In this document: positions 1-9,900 of the stretch, one piece after another
Layout: every line of letters starts with the position of its first letter
How positions within the stretch are numbered: position 1 is the first letter of the stretch
IMG/VR virus record: IMGVR_UViG_3300030419_001186
Coordinates: 1-34,535 of that record
DNA from: a virus
Direction: 5' to 3' (one strand)
Length of the DNA stretch: 34,535 nt
Notes under the pieces: model-generated
Told to the model about the DNA's origin: nothing
What the model saw: only the letters and a program-made list of their open reading frames with translations
Databases searched by the model: none
Translations under genes and position numbers: made by a program

Positions 1-254
1 GTTTCTATCTTAGGTTCGTAGGATTTGGCAAATTTGTACGTATCACGCAATTCTGACGCAATCTTCTGTAAACCCTCTAAATCGGTACATTCTACCCCCT
101 GCTCGAATATTTCGTGAATATACGAACCAAATTGGAGAGCGTCCATATTTCCCTTATCCGTCTCCTCCAGGTAATCTACGTACTTATACCGATATTTCAG
201 CCTACATTGCCTCCATAGATCCCTTTTTGAATTACTAATCTGGTTACAGAACAT
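1..254 (-). CDS. PD-(D/E)XK nuclease (RecB/Cas4-like), partial
   Basis: Reading the minus strand from the ATG at 254 gives an open frame of 84 codons that runs off the left edge, so the C-terminal part is missing. The N-terminus shows the usual start of the RecB-like/Cas4-like PD-(D/E)XK family: an I-S-N-S helix cap, then W-R-Q-C-R-L-K-Y-R-Y-K-Y, a short linker, and F-G-S-Y-I-H-E-I-F-E with the conserved motif-I histidine. The catalytic D...ExK residues would lie beyond the window and cannot be checked. The start overlaps the stop of the upstream minus-strand gene by one base (TAATG), indicating co-translation. Known members process DNA ends in phage recombination or replication. The role here is inferred. 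Family assignment is fairly secure; function is not. Confidence 0.72.
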   Translation of the reverse strand, partial: MFCNQISNSKRDLWRQCRLKYRYKYVDYLEETDKGNMDALQFGSYIHEIFEQGVECTDLEGLQKIASELRDTYKFAKSYEPKIE

Positions 255-562
255 TACAGATCCTCTATGAAACCTACCACTATCGGACTGTAAACTTCTA
301 TGTCTATTGATTGGAAGAAATTAAGCACTTGCTCTCTTGAATAGTTACATTTTACCGTTAAGAAGGTATATAGAGTACTTAGTTTTAAACATCTTCTATC
401 AGAGAGACACTTAATTAATCTAGTTTGAAAGAGCTTTATAAACTTAGTACTGTATTTATCTTTCCATCTATTAATAAATTCATTACTTAAAGTAAAATCT
501 AGTAATTCTGTAAATTCAAATAATAATTGATTAATATCTTCATTGTCTTGTGTGTATACCAT
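254..562 (-). CDS. Hypothetical 102-aa protein
   Basis: A small protein on the minus strand, predicted to be largely helical, with no signal peptide or membrane segment and no family that I recognise. It has two cysteines and many aromatic and leucine residues spaced as in amphipathic helices. The ATG at 562 is preceded by AAAGG about 7 bases upstream, a good ribosome binding site. Its stop overlaps the start of the nuclease gene (TAATG), which supports it as a real gene in a two-gene minus-strand operon. It diverges from the baseplate operon across a 44-base gap. In T4-like phages small genes beside the hub cluster sometimes encode baseplate assembly factors, but nothing in this sequence proves that. 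Confidence 0.65.
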   Translation of the reverse strand: MVYTQDNEDINQLLFEFTELLDFTLSNEFINRWKDKYSTKFIKLFQTRLIKCLSDRRCLKLSTLYTFLTVKCNYSREQVLNFFQSIDIEVYSPIVVGFIEDL

Positions 563-606
563 ACATAAACCTTTATTTTACTATATACTAGGGAGGGAGT
601 CTGAGA
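563..606. promoter_or_regulatory. Divergent intergenic region with strong SD
   Basis: This 44-base AT-rich gap separates the minus-strand pair from the plus-strand baseplate operon, so it or nearby DNA should hold outward-facing promoters. No good TATAAATA octamer is present; the nearest is TATATACT at 582-589, with three mismatches. The sequence GGGAGGGAG at 591-599 is a strong Shine-Dalgarno for the gene starting at 607. On the minus strand AAAGG serves the gene starting at 562. Confidence 0.4.
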
Positions 607-1149
607 ATGTCAACTGCATTTACCAAGAATTTTGAAAAAGTAGTGGATAGTTTAGCTACAGATCTAAATGTTAAGGGTACGGAGAGAGAGACTAACTCTA
701 GATTTAGTGAGGTCCCAGTGTCCGCTGCGTATCTTCATCCTGGGGATATACTATTTTTCAAATATAATTCTGAAGTTTATGGAGAGGGTGAGCATATTAC
801 GATGCTTATCTCGAACAAACGAAGTGACACAGGTATTTACTTAGGAAGGAAGAAGGCTAGTTATAGCTCTGTTATAGGAAGAAAGAAACATACTCGACAT
901 TACAATATACATAGAAAGTATATGGCAGCAGTTAAGCTAAATAATATATGGTCTGAAACCGCAGCTTTAATAAAGGCAGTATATATTAGTAAGAATTTAA
1001 AATATGTAAAAAAGCCTTTAAATTCTAAGGTTATAGGCCCCCAACCGTGGATAGCGTTAGTAGGTCGAAAGAATTATAGGTCTTACATAGTTAATAATAT
1101 GACAAATGTAAATAAGTTGAATAATCCGAAGGAGATAAGTGTAGAATAA
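607..1149 (+). CDS. Hypothetical 180-aa protein, first gene of baseplate run
   Basis: Basic protein (many Lys and Arg) that I do not recognise with certainty. Residues about 45-75 contain H-P-G-D-I-L-F-F-K-Y followed by H-I-T-M-L-I-S-N. This resembles the beta-barrel core of small SH3-like or NlpC/P60-like folds, but no catalytic cysteine precedes it, so peptidase activity is not supported. No signal peptide or membrane helix is present. The ATG at 607 has a strong upstream GGGAGGGAG. The stop TAA overlaps the ATG of the next gene (TAATG), so it is translationally coupled to the probable tape-measure gene. That position could suit a tail or hub assembly factor, which is inference from context only. 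Confidence 0.7.
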   Translation: MSTAFTKNFEKVVDSLATDLNVKGTERETNSRFSEVPVSAAYLHPGDILFFKYNSEVYGEGEHITMLISNKRSDTGIYLGRKKASYSSVIGRKKHTRHYNIHRKYMAAVKLNNIWSETAALIKAVYISKNLKYVKKPLNSKVIGPQPWIALVGRKNYRSYIVNNMTNVNKLNNPKEISVE

Positions 1150-2708
1150 TGTCAGATTTATATAGAGTATCTGAACTCCTTGAGGAGCTTAATGGTAGTT
1201 TTGGAAACTTACAAGAGTCTAGCGATGCTGTTGCTAGAAATATACTAGAGTTAGCTAGGCAGATGGGCGAGGGCCGTGAAAGTAGTGATCAGCAAGGGAG
1301 AGATACGGCTGGGATGTTCTTTAATCCTATTAAAACCGCAGTTATTACTGGTTTTAGAAGACTAGCTGATGCTGTGAAAGTTCTAGAAGATTTAGAAACT
1401 AGATCTTTAACTACTGGATTAGATCAGTCACAACTATTAACAGATTTAAAAGAGTCACAAAAGGCTATTGAAGCGGCAAATAAAGACGCTGATAAAATGC
1501 TTACCACGAACTTTGCTGGGTTAGAGAAAGCAACTATGTCCGTGGTAGCAGGAGGGCAAGTAGGTCTCAATCTAACTCAAAAAAGTATTGAGAATGGTTT
1601 AGAAAGCAATTTAGTATTAAGAAACCAGTTAGCTTTACTAGAGGAGCAGGGAGGGCAAGGGAAAGCCGCACTGGGGTATTTCCAGGATTTAATTCGAAGA
1701 GGGTATAGTCCTCAGCAAGCTAGAATGTCTATGGAGAAGTTTACCGATATAGCTACATTCTCCATGCAATCAGCGGAGTCGGCCAAAAAGGTAGCCGATC
1801 AGTTGCGGCAAACGGAAGCAGTTAGAGCGGTTCTCGGTGGCGCGGGTGGCCGACAGACTGCGGAAAATCTCATGCAGATAGCTCCTGACGTAGGGGACAG
1901 GCAAGCAATCGGTAAGTTTATGGCTGGGGTGATAATGCCTACATCTGAGGAGCAGATAATGGTCGCTGCTGCTCTAGGTAATGAGAGAACAAACTTCCTG
2001 AAAGAGTTTGAAGCAGCAACAGATCCTCAGCAGGCGCAGAGAATGTTTCAAGATTTTGCTAGTTTATACCGAGAAACTGCTGTAGCGTTTACAGGATTAG
2101 AAGGAGCTTTTGAAGGCCCTGATGGTTTCATTCCTGGTATAGCGATGGCAGGCTCTAAAACAATCAATGAACTAATGCAGCTTGCTACCCAGATACAAGA
2201 AATTGAGGGAATGATAACGCAGCAGACAGAGATTGATGAGATATTTACTGATCGGAAGCGGGCTATGAGTGATGTATTAGACTTCCTTGGAGGGACGTTC
2301 AGATTTGCTGAACAGCAGATGAAAGATACTGCTTTCAACTCATCCAGGAACTTACAAATATTCCGCATGATAACGGCTGACATTGCAGAGGCTGGAACGG
2401 TAACAGTTGAGAGGATTCTTAGTAATATTCCCAGTGAGGTCACAGGGGACCGAGAAGAAATAAACTTCTTTACTGATAATACTATAAGACTTCTTGACCT
2501 CATTGCCGAAAAATCAGAGCCGATAATGAATCTGTTTGAAGCCTTAGGAGAGGCTTCAGATCCTGTTATAAATCTATTTAAAAGCTTAGGGGAGGCTGGG
2601 ACTGCTGGGACAATCCCCATCGAGGATGCCGCCGCAGAGAGGATGGGAAGAGGAACAGGAGCAGGAGCAGGTGAGGTCGCACCAGGCCAGGTGCAGTTAG
2701 GGGATTAA
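1149..2708 (+). CDS. Putative tape measure / central hub protein (gp29-position)
   Basis: 519 residues, mostly helical, rich in Ala, Gln and Glu, with long heptad-like stretches at residues 1-130 and about 330-480. The C-terminus has a short internal repeat (N-L-F-E-A-L-G-E-A then N-L-F-K-S-L-G-E-A) and ends in a Gly-rich tail. No transmembrane segment is obvious. It lies directly upstream of a tube-initiator-like gene, the position of T4 gene 29 (tape measure, 590 aa) ahead of genes 48 and 54. Length and composition fit a tape measure of slightly below T4 size. The call rests on position and composition, not on a recognised domain. An alternative is a hub-associated chaperone or internal tail protein. 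Confidence 0.45.
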   Translation: MSDLYRVSELLEELNGSFGNLQESSDAVARNILELARQMGEGRESSDQQGRDTAGMFFNPIKTAVITGFRRLADAVKVLEDLETRSLTTGLDQSQLLTDLKESQKAIEAANKDADKMLTTNFAGLEKATMSVVAGGQVGLNLTQKSIENGLESNLVLRNQLALLEEQGGQGKAALGYFQDLIRRGYSPQQARMSMEKFTDIATFSMQSAESAKKVADQLRQTEAVRAVLGGAGGRQTAENLMQIAPDVGDRQAIGKFMAGVIMPTSEEQIMVAAALGNERTNFLKEFEAATDPQQAQRMFQDFASLYRETAVAFTGLEGAFEGPDGFIPGIAMAGSKTINELMQLATQIQEIEGMITQQTEIDEIFTDRKRAMSDVLDFLGGTFRFAEQQMKDTAFNSSRNLQIFRMITADIAEAGTVTVERILSNIPSEVTGDREEINFFTDNTIRLLDLIAEKSEPIMNLFEALGEASDPVINLFKSLGEAGTAGTIPIEDAAAERMGRGTGAGAGEVAPGQVQLGD

Positions 2709-2710
2709 TT

Positions 2711-3685
2711 ATGGCTATAGTAAGAAGAGTAGATTCCCATTTGGGAGATGAGAACTGGAGAGGTAAGCTTGTTTTACGTTACCCAAGTAGAGAGGGCCAG
2801 CACTTTAAAGTAATTCCCTTTTTTGAAAACCCAGAGATTTCAGAATCTCAAAATCCTAGATATGCTAACTATGCTGTTGTGGCAAGATCCTCTAATTTAT
2901 TTGGCTATTTAGGAGCCGATTCTAGAAAGATTAATTTATCTTTTAAACTCACTCTTCCAAATATCGTAGCTGTAGGGGGTAAATTTGATTATGTTTTTAC
3001 AACACCTCCTACTAAGCTACAAAAACAAGCGGAAATAATGGATACTGCTGAATATAGGCAGGAGCTTACTGATCAATTAGGAGATTCAGCTATGGCTGAT
3101 AGTATAATAGATAAAGCTGTCGCTGAGTCTGAGTTTGCTTTAAAAAGATCTAAAGGAGCGGCTCAAGAGTATGAAGAGAAGTATTTTGAAATTTTAGATG
3201 ATGAAGAAAAAAATATACTTAGATATTTAAGATGGTCAAGCCCTATGTACCACTCTGACAATAATAAAGATTCGATTACTGCTGGTTATCAAAGGGTAGC
3301 GTTAAATGCAATAGGTAGTTTTGTAGCAGCTATACGATCTACTGTAATAAATAATGCTGCTGATACTCAATATGGCCCTCCTATGGTTAGACTACATTTT
3401 GGGATGCTTTATAATGATGTTCCTTGCGTTTGTAAGGGTTATAATATAAAAGTTAATCAGAAAGCAGGTTATGATAAAACCACTTTACTGCCTAGAGTTC
3501 TTGATGTAACTATGAAACTAGAAGAGGCTAGAAATCTTGCGGATAATACAACAAAATACAGAAAAAGCACTCAAGATAATTTAGTAGGGTACGAAGTTAT
3601 ATTAGGAACTAACAGAGAGCCAGGAGCGAATATGGATCCTGGTTATTATAAAAAGTGGTCTGATTTTGGATCTACGGGGAGATAA
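2711..3685 (+). CDS. Baseplate-tail tube initiator-like protein (gp48/gp54 type)
   Basis: 324 residues, close to the size of T4 gp54 (320) and gp48 (364). The N-terminus is beta-rich. A helical insert spans about residues 100-170, and the C-terminal third has the pattern P-P-M-V-R-L-H-F-G-M-L-Y-N-D-V-P-C-V-C-K-G-Y followed by L-D-V-T-M-K-L-E-E-A. This is typical of tube-fold proteins that bridge the hub and the first tail-tube ring. It sits between the probable tape measure and a gp53-like gene, with AGGGG upstream of its ATG. Only one such gene is present where T4 has two. The fold call is an inference from pattern and context. Confidence 0.55.
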   Translation: MAIVRRVDSHLGDENWRGKLVLRYPSREGQHFKVIPFFENPEISESQNPRYANYAVVARSSNLFGYLGADSRKINLSFKLTLPNIVAVGGKFDYVFTTPPTKLQKQAEIMDTAEYRQELTDQLGDSAMADSIIDKAVAESEFALKRSKGAAQEYEEKYFEILDDEEKNILRYLRWSSPMYHSDNNKDSITAGYQRVALNAIGSFVAAIRSTVINNAADTQYGPPMVRLHFGMLYNDVPCVCKGYNIKVNQKAGYDKTTLLPRVLDVTMKLEEARNLADNTTKYRKSTQDNLVGYEVILGTNREPGANMDPGYYKKWSDFGSTGR

Positions 3686-3690
3686 TAGTT

Positions 3691-4002
3691 ATGGATAATT
3701 ATATATCTAGATATGATTTTGGTTCAACTAAGATAATGCATAAAGGTAAAGAAATTGTTACTTCTATAAACACTAATTTTTTTGATAATTTTCAAGAAGT
3801 TGTAGAGGGTGATTCTTTTGGAGTAGGTACGGTAAAACAGTACATTCAACACAGACCAGACTCGATATCTGATATTTTCTATGATAATCCAGCGTACTGG
3901 TGGTATTTATTACTGTATAATAATATGAGTGATCCTTTTAATGATTTAAATGCTTCTGATCCTGTTTTAATTCCTGCACTCAATGACTTTTTACGAAGAT
4001 AG
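3691..4002 (+). CDS. 53: Baseplate wedge protein gp53-like
   Basis: 103 residues matching the compact core of the gp53 family: a beta-rich N-terminus, then Y-I-Q-H-R-P-D-S-I-S-D-I-F-Y, then N-P-A-Y-W-W-Y-L-L-L-Y-N-N and a D-P-F-N-D-L-N-A-S-D-P-V-L-I-P ending. The same order (YRPD, WW, DP-F, IP) is found in T4 gp53 and its LysM-like relatives, though T4 gp53 is longer (196 aa). gp53 clamps neighbouring wedges onto the hub. The gene has a GGGGAG site upstream and overlaps the next gene by 20 bases, suggesting coupled translation. Confidence 0.75.
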   Translation: MDNYISRYDFGSTKIMHKGKEIVTSINTNFFDNFQEVVEGDSFGVGTVKQYIQHRPDSISDIFYDNPAYWWYLLLYNNMSDPFNDLNASDPVLIPALNDFLRR

Positions 4003-5932
4003 TAAACCTGCTGCTAATGTAGTCATAGCAAAGACCGAAGAGGCTATAGCAGCTTTTTTAAGGGGAGATGACCCTCATAGAGGAGGTCTGTCCGTAACAG
4101 ACCCAGAAGATGAATCTACGTTTGTATTAAGCACCTCCAATGGTACTTTAATATCTTTAGAAGATAGTTCAGCCCAATATGGTAGTAAATTAATACTAAA
4201 ATTTGTAGATTCTGCTGGACAAACTATACAAAAGTTATTTGGTTTAAGTTTAACAGAAGCTATTAAAAGATCAAGATTTGGAGATACTACTGGATATTTT
4301 TTAATATCCTATGGGATGGGTATAGGGAAAGAAAACTGGTCGCCTCCTATGTGGTATCAGATGCACCAGGCAAAGTACGCTACTAACGCAGATGGTTTAG
4401 ATTTAACAATCTTGGAGCTTATTCCTAAACCTATGGGAGCAGTTGGAGGTTTACCTGCCCCAGCCTTAGCAGATATGATTTATAAAAGTGCATTTACTTC
4501 TAATCTTCAAGTTCCTATAGGGGAGTTTGATGATAAGGGTAATTATATGCCTAACTCTCAAGAGTACCATCAAACCGTAAGCTTAATTACCAAATTTGCT
4601 GAACAGTTATACGGGCTCCCTTGTGTTTTTGTAGAGTCTCCACCTCCGAGTGTAGGAGGGGGTGGAAAACCTTTAAAGATTATCTTGCATGAGTATTTTA
4701 GTAGAAATTATAGTGAGATGTTTGTTCAATCTACTGCTCCTACTAAACCCCCTCAACCTAAAGTAGTTCCTACCATGCTGAAAAATATAAATACTTTGTG
4801 GGGAACCCCTAAGATTTTTGGAACAGAAGGATCAATTGTAACAAAACCGTTTAATCCTGAAAAATTGAAGGTTTTTAATAATTTAGGAATAGACCTACTT
4901 TTAGTCGGACCAGGACCGTACTCAGGGGGATCCGCGAAGGATCTTAAGGTTTGTATGGATATATCTACTGAATATAGAACCTTACAGAGTGTTGCAAACC
5001 CGTCTGAGTATTTGTGGAAGTTTTTAAAGAATTTCTTTGATGCACTAAAACCTGTTAGCATTTCGACCGCAATAGGATCGAAAGGCGCTGTTTATGAGGC
5101 GGAAAAACCCTTAATGATTAATAATATAAGGGAATTACGTATATTAAAAGATGAGGGTATGATAGCAAATACGGATCTCCCTGTCGTAGTATTTGGTAGT
5201 AAATACATGGTAGCAGCCGTAAAACAATTACTGAAGCGCCCCCTCGCAAAAAAAACGGACCCTAATGTTATTCGTCAACCGACTCCTGGCCGAAGCCGTG
5301 TTGTCCCTAAAACATTTAGGGTAGCCAGTAATCATAACTTATTAAAATTTAGAGCCCTTACCCCACTTCCCATTGTTAGTGTCTTTAGAAATACTCACTA
5401 TTTTCAAGGCTCTAACGAGGAGGGCGGGACTCTAACAGAGGATCAGTATAAAGAATACATAGCAGGTTATTTAAAAGAGCAGCTTGAAATGTATAATACG
5501 GGAAAGGCCGATCTTTTAAGTTTTTATAATTACGATGATGCAGCTAAAGAGTTATATGAGGCACTAACCAACCCAGATGCTAGTTCTTTAGGGGATATGT
5601 ATTTAGCAACAGGATCTAATACTTCTGATTTAGCTGAATTCTTACACTTTTATTATAACTATGCTATGTTAGGTAACGTAGAAGCCGAGGTTGAAGTTCT
5701 TCCTTCCTTTAACTTAACTAGATCTAATATATTGGATAATGTAGATGTTACTATTTTAAAAAATCCTTCTAGTTATTCTCATATAATAGATAATGTCACT
5801 AACTCGTATTATTCTGGCACTTATAGACTTATAGGTTATAAGCATACAATTACTAATAATAGTGCAAAAACTAGCTTACGATTAGTTAAGCTAACCTTAG
5901 GAACCTCTACCGCAGGAAAGCCCACAAAATAA
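3983..5932 (+). CDS. Baseplate hub protein (gp27-like), putative
   Basis: 649 residues, beta-rich, immediately upstream of the spike gene as T4 gp27-type hub proteins commonly are. Residues about 30-120 form a beta-domain. Near residues 215-265 lie two Pro/Gly-rich loops (E-S-P-P-P-S-V-G-G-G-G and A-P-T-K-P-P-Q-P-K). The C-terminus carries S-G-T-Y-R-L-I-G-Y-K-H-T-I-T, a tube-domain-like strand pair seen in hub proteins. It is longer than T4 gp27 (391 aa), so extra domains are present. The ATG at 3983 overlaps the gp53-like gene and lacks a clear Shine-Dalgarno, which fits translation by re-initiation. The call depends mostly on position. Confidence 0.5.
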   Translation: MTFYEDSKPAANVVIAKTEEAIAAFLRGDDPHRGGLSVTDPEDESTFVLSTSNGTLISLEDSSAQYGSKLILKFVDSAGQTIQKLFGLSLTEAIKRSRFGDTTGYFLISYGMGIGKENWSPPMWYQMHQAKYATNADGLDLTILELIPKPMGAVGGLPAPALADMIYKSAFTSNLQVPIGEFDDKGNYMPNSQEYHQTVSLITKFAEQLYGLPCVFVESPPPSVGGGGKPLKIILHEYFSRNYSEMFVQSTAPTKPPQPKVVPTMLKNINTLWGTPKIFGTEGSIVTKPFNPEKLKVFNNLGIDLLLVGPGPYSGGSAKDLKVCMDISTEYRTLQSVANPSEYLWKFLKNFFDALKPVSISTAIGSKGAVYEAEKPLMINNIRELRILKDEGMIANTDLPVVVFGSKYMVAAVKQLLKRPLAKKTDPNVIRQPTPGRSRVVPKTFRVASNHNLLKFRALTPLPIVSVFRNTHYFQGSNEEGGTLTEDQYKEYIAGYLKEQLEMYNTGKADLLSFYNYDDAAKELYEALTNPDASSLGDMYLATGSNTSDLAEFLHFYYNYAMLGNVEAEVEVLPSFNLTRSNILDNVDVTILKNPSSYSHIIDNVTNSYYSGTYRLIGYKHTITNNSAKTSLRLVKLTLGTSTAGKPTK

Positions 5933-6978
5933 TGAGAACTCAGATAGCAATAGTAAGTAATACAAGCTTAAACATGTATCAAGGGTATTTTCAAGCCGTA
6001 TTGAAGGATACCAATGTAGAGGTCCCCGTGGTTATGACGAGCCCCATAGCATCTCATCCTGTAAGCTCTAGATATTACAGGTATTCTGGGCTATATGGGA
6101 TGCCTACTCAAGGATCTGAGATTATCATTAAAAGGGTTGATGGTTCAAAATTCTGGTATTTTGATTCTGTAGTGGCTATTCCTACAAAAATTGTGGAAAA
6201 GGACACCGCTTTAGGGGAAGAAGAGGATAAACCTTACGAACAAGGATCTCAATTGTGGCTAGGGGATTCTATGAATGATTATAGACTTGAGCCTTTCTCA
6301 CAAGTTCAAGGTATGATTAGCGCAGAAGGCAATAAGCTTGAGTTAAGTGATTCCCACAACAAAAACGAGAGGGAGATTTTTGCGAGGTTAAAGGATAAGA
6401 TTGGCAATAATTTAGGTTTATTTGCTTCTCAAGGTTTTGCATCGTTTAAAAATGAAAAAAGAGACGGAATCACTATTACAAGTGAAGATACTCAGAGTGC
6501 TTATGGAGGAAGACGTATTAGAACTGTAGCGGACGGCAGTATTACTACCACAACCAAAAAAGGAAGAATGAGATTTTCTGTAGGATCGGGCGGTACAACC
6601 TTTGATATAGAAAATACTGCTATTCCAGGGTTTAATGGAGCAGATATTCCTACAGATAATGATACAGGCTCTGTTAATATATCTACTCAATTTAATGATG
6701 TAACGATTAAAGGCTTTTCTCCAACTTCTAGAGTGTTTATTGATGCGACTGAACTTAATGGGGCAGTTTGTATAAAGGCTGGTTTAGGCGGTGTTGAGGT
6801 ATATACAGATGGAGATATTAATATGGCGTGTGGTGGCAACTTTAATGTTAGGGCACAAGGAGTGATAAACTTAAAAGGCACTCAGGTTCAGTTAAATCCT
6901 GATTACGAGTTGCCTAAAGTTACCAAGGAGCAATTTACAAAAGATAATTCTGAGTTAGCGGAAGATTTACTAGCATGA
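5932..6978 (+). CDS. 5: Central spike protein (gp5/gpV-like), no lysozyme domain
   Basis: 348 residues. Residues about 5-85 look like the N-terminal OB-fold of gp5/VgrG/gpV spikes (G-M-P-T-Q-G-S-E-I-I-I followed by F-W-Y-F-D-S-V). A linker follows, then residues about 180-340 form a repetitive beta-structure ending in T-D-G-D-I-N-M-A-C-G-G-N-F-N-V-R-A-Q-G and L-K-G-T-Q-V-Q-L-N-P, typical of the trimeric beta-helix. This protein punctures the outer envelope during sheath contraction. No T4-type gp5 lysozyme insert (catalytic E-D-T region) is visible between OB-fold and helix. The start overlaps the hub stop (TAATG) and the stop overlaps the next ATG (ATGA). The tip is probably capped by the PAAR protein encoded at 31219. 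Confidence 0.8.
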   Translation: MRTQIAIVSNTSLNMYQGYFQAVLKDTNVEVPVVMTSPIASHPVSSRYYRYSGLYGMPTQGSEIIIKRVDGSKFWYFDSVVAIPTKIVEKDTALGEEEDKPYEQGSQLWLGDSMNDYRLEPFSQVQGMISAEGNKLELSDSHNKNEREIFARLKDKIGNNLGLFASQGFASFKNEKRDGITITSEDTQSAYGGRRIRTVADGSITTTTKKGRMRFSVGSGGTTFDIENTAIPGFNGADIPTDNDTGSVNISTQFNDVTIKGFSPTSRVFIDATELNGAVCIKAGLGGVEVYTDGDINMACGGNFNVRAQGVINLKGTQVQLNPDYELPKVTKEQFTKDNSELAEDLLA

Positions 6979-9900
6979 CGAAATTTAATCCAAATGTTTT
7001 TAGTGACCCAATAGGAGGAGGTTTAGATATGGCCTTCGGTTTTCCGAAGTGCCTAACCGATCTTACTAAAGATTTGCTATCGTTACTTCCAGGAGATATT
7101 TTGGGGGGTATGGCCGCAGGTTTAGCGGAAGGTAGAGCTAATGCCCAGAACCACATGGGCGATGTTTTCGAAAAGATTCACGAAACCTTAGGTATTCTAG
7201 AGTATGATTCTGCCACAGGCAAGCTTTCTATATTTGGAGACGGTGGCCCAGGGGGAGCAATGAGTGATTTTGCAAACACTGTAGGCCAAATCGCAGGATA
7301 CGCTGGAGCTATTTATCAAGCTGGTCAAGATGTGTATGATGAATTTGTTGCTATAAAGAATTGTTTGGCTGATTACGCGGACTATTTAGATAAAGGCGAT
7401 ATTAAAGTAGATAGTAATTCTAATCTTTCTTCTGAGGAGCAAATCGCACGAACTAAAGGTCAGTTTTTAATTCAAAAAGCGCAAGTAGAGGCAGCAGCGG
7501 CTTATATTGATAAGGTTAATGGAGTTATTAACAATATTGGCGAGATTTTACTTGAAAGAGATGAAAATCCTAACCTGATTCCTATTTTTGGAGATGATCC
7601 TTCAACGTCTGCGCTTGATCCTGTATTTCGTCTCTCTTACGGACCTCCTAAAGCTAAGAAAGGTCAGTACCTTCTTTCAGTTGATGGTTTATATTACGAT
7701 TCTCAAGATAGAACTTATGCTGATGGGTCTCCTGTTCCGACAAAGGAAGACCTTCAGTTTATTCCAGCCAAAGATAAGTGGAAATTGGATCATTCACCCA
7801 ACTTAGGTGGTCGAGGAACTTCTTACTCTATAAAAGACTTAGATAATTATGTAAATACTATTTTTGATGTTAATAGCATAGACGAATCATCAACTTTGAA
7901 AGAGTATTACGAAGATGATCACTTCCTACAAGTCCTAGAGACGCAAAGAAATGAGGTAGTGAACAGTATTACTAAGAATTTAGATAAAGTAGCTGAGTCT
8001 GGGTATAGCCCTGATTCCGCTTTGTACGTTAATTACGTCGAGCAGATAAAATCGGAGAACGCAGCCTTTCAAGGTAAGATTAATAAAAGAAAAAAGCAAA
8101 TAGAAGTTGCAGTAAAAGCTCCTGATTTGTTTGGTTATGATATCCATTTTCAAAAAGGAAAGATTCCTATAAACGACTTCTCTTATTTAAGCTCTGTAAA
8201 TCTTAGTGTAGAGCTTGGCAAGCAAAAGAATTTAGTATTTGATCATGGCGAAGTTAGTGGTATAATTCTACCTATCATTCCAAAGTTTGTACACCAACAA
8301 GGCATGGCTAATAAGATAGTACTGACACCTCTTGAGGTTCCCGATACGGGCGTAGGCAGCATGGCAACAGGTCAGCAGCTAGAGGGCCAACCCATCCTCT
8401 CCCTCACCACAGGGATCACTACACGCGGCCTGAAGGTCATCTACTCCTTCGCAACTGGTGAAGTGCAGAGCCCTGCATCTGAAAACTTTAAATCTTTAAA
8501 TTGCGGAGTAGAAGGGGATGAAGACAAAGCCCAACTCGTATCCACTAACCCTAACTTATTATTCCAAAAGGGTCTAGGTCTTCCTTATCTGAATGGAGTG
8601 GTAGGTCTTAAAAAGAAGAACGCTAATTACACATTCCTCTCAGAAACTTGGAATACTTATCCCTTTGAAGTTATTGATTCTGGCAACTACGCAAAGCTTC
8701 CAGACTCCATTACCTTTCAAGATCTTTTATACTCTAATCAAGGGGCTACTATAGATTTATGGACTTACATTCCTGGTTTATTTGAAGATCAGAGTCCCTC
8801 ATCCTTCATGTATCACCCATTTAATACCAGTGCTTTTGATTTTACTTTAAGCTCTGACTCTGGGAAATGGGTAGATTCTCATTATTACAGAGTTCTTTTA
8901 GGGTGTGAGAACACAGGGGGTACTAATTTAAACATAGACCAGTCTGATGTTGTTGCGGATAGATCTTCCAATAATGTTAGAGGTATGTTGATGGGTTTTA
9001 GTAGAGACCCTAGAATGTATTATGAACAAGGGTTAGTGAACCCAGGCTCTACAGATCTTAATCCTAGAGAAAACTTCGGAGGCTACATCACTAGCGTTAG
9101 TGCTACCTTAGGAACTGGCACGGGCACCGATCAGTGTGCAGCCAGCGCAAACAGACAAACGGGGGTTTGGACTATAAGCTCAACTAATGATACTCCTGGA
9201 GCCTGGGTAACCACAGAGGCTGCATACCAGGCCAGCGGAACTTGGTCTACCCAAACCCTTAGTGGCATTACTGGAGCTATTAGTTACACTGTAACTGATT
9301 CAGGAGATAAGTACACATCTTCAGCTAATGATCTTTGCGCTGTTCTGTACTTGTCTGGGGATACCGCTACTGATAGTTTCTATTACGAACCGTCTTCTGT
9401 TAGTGCTAACATTAGCGTTGCTCCTTATAACAATATCTTTAAACCAGGAACTCAATCATCTGTATTTTTTATCGCCCCTACTCAATCTTACAACACTTCC
9501 TCAGTAGGATTCGTGAAGGATGGAAATTGCCGAACTGATTCAACTGATATTCTTAAGTTTGTAGTTTCTTCTAAGAAACAAGTTGGTAAAGTTAACTTTT
9601 CAGACATAACATCTCAGTTCGTAAATCTTCAAATAGTATTCGATGTACAGAATGATTCCTTAAAAATGTATGTTAATGCTGTGTTATTTAAAGAGGCTTC
9701 TATATCTTCAGTATTTGGAGTACCTGTAGGAAAGGCTCCTCAGGTCCCTTCCTTTATAGTGCCTAAAACTTTAACTACTAGCAGTTTCTATTACGATAAG
9801 AGTACAGTAACTCAAGGGGCTGATTGTACGTTGTTCGACACAGGCCCTAAAACTTATCCCCAATTTACTCCTTGGATTGTAGGAGGAGGCTGGACTGATG

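Noticed and set aside
2048-2620. 190-aa open frame on the minus strand opposite the probable tape-measure gene
   Set aside because: It is a shadow of a well-supported plus-strand gene, with Ser/Ile-rich composition typical of antisense frames and no coupling to neighbours.
4786-4793. TATAAATA within the hub gene (also at 11045, 14047, 16336 and 30630)
   Set aside because: At least five copies lie inside genes, about what chance gives in AT-rich DNA, and none is placed just before a gene start. Only intergenic copies were kept.
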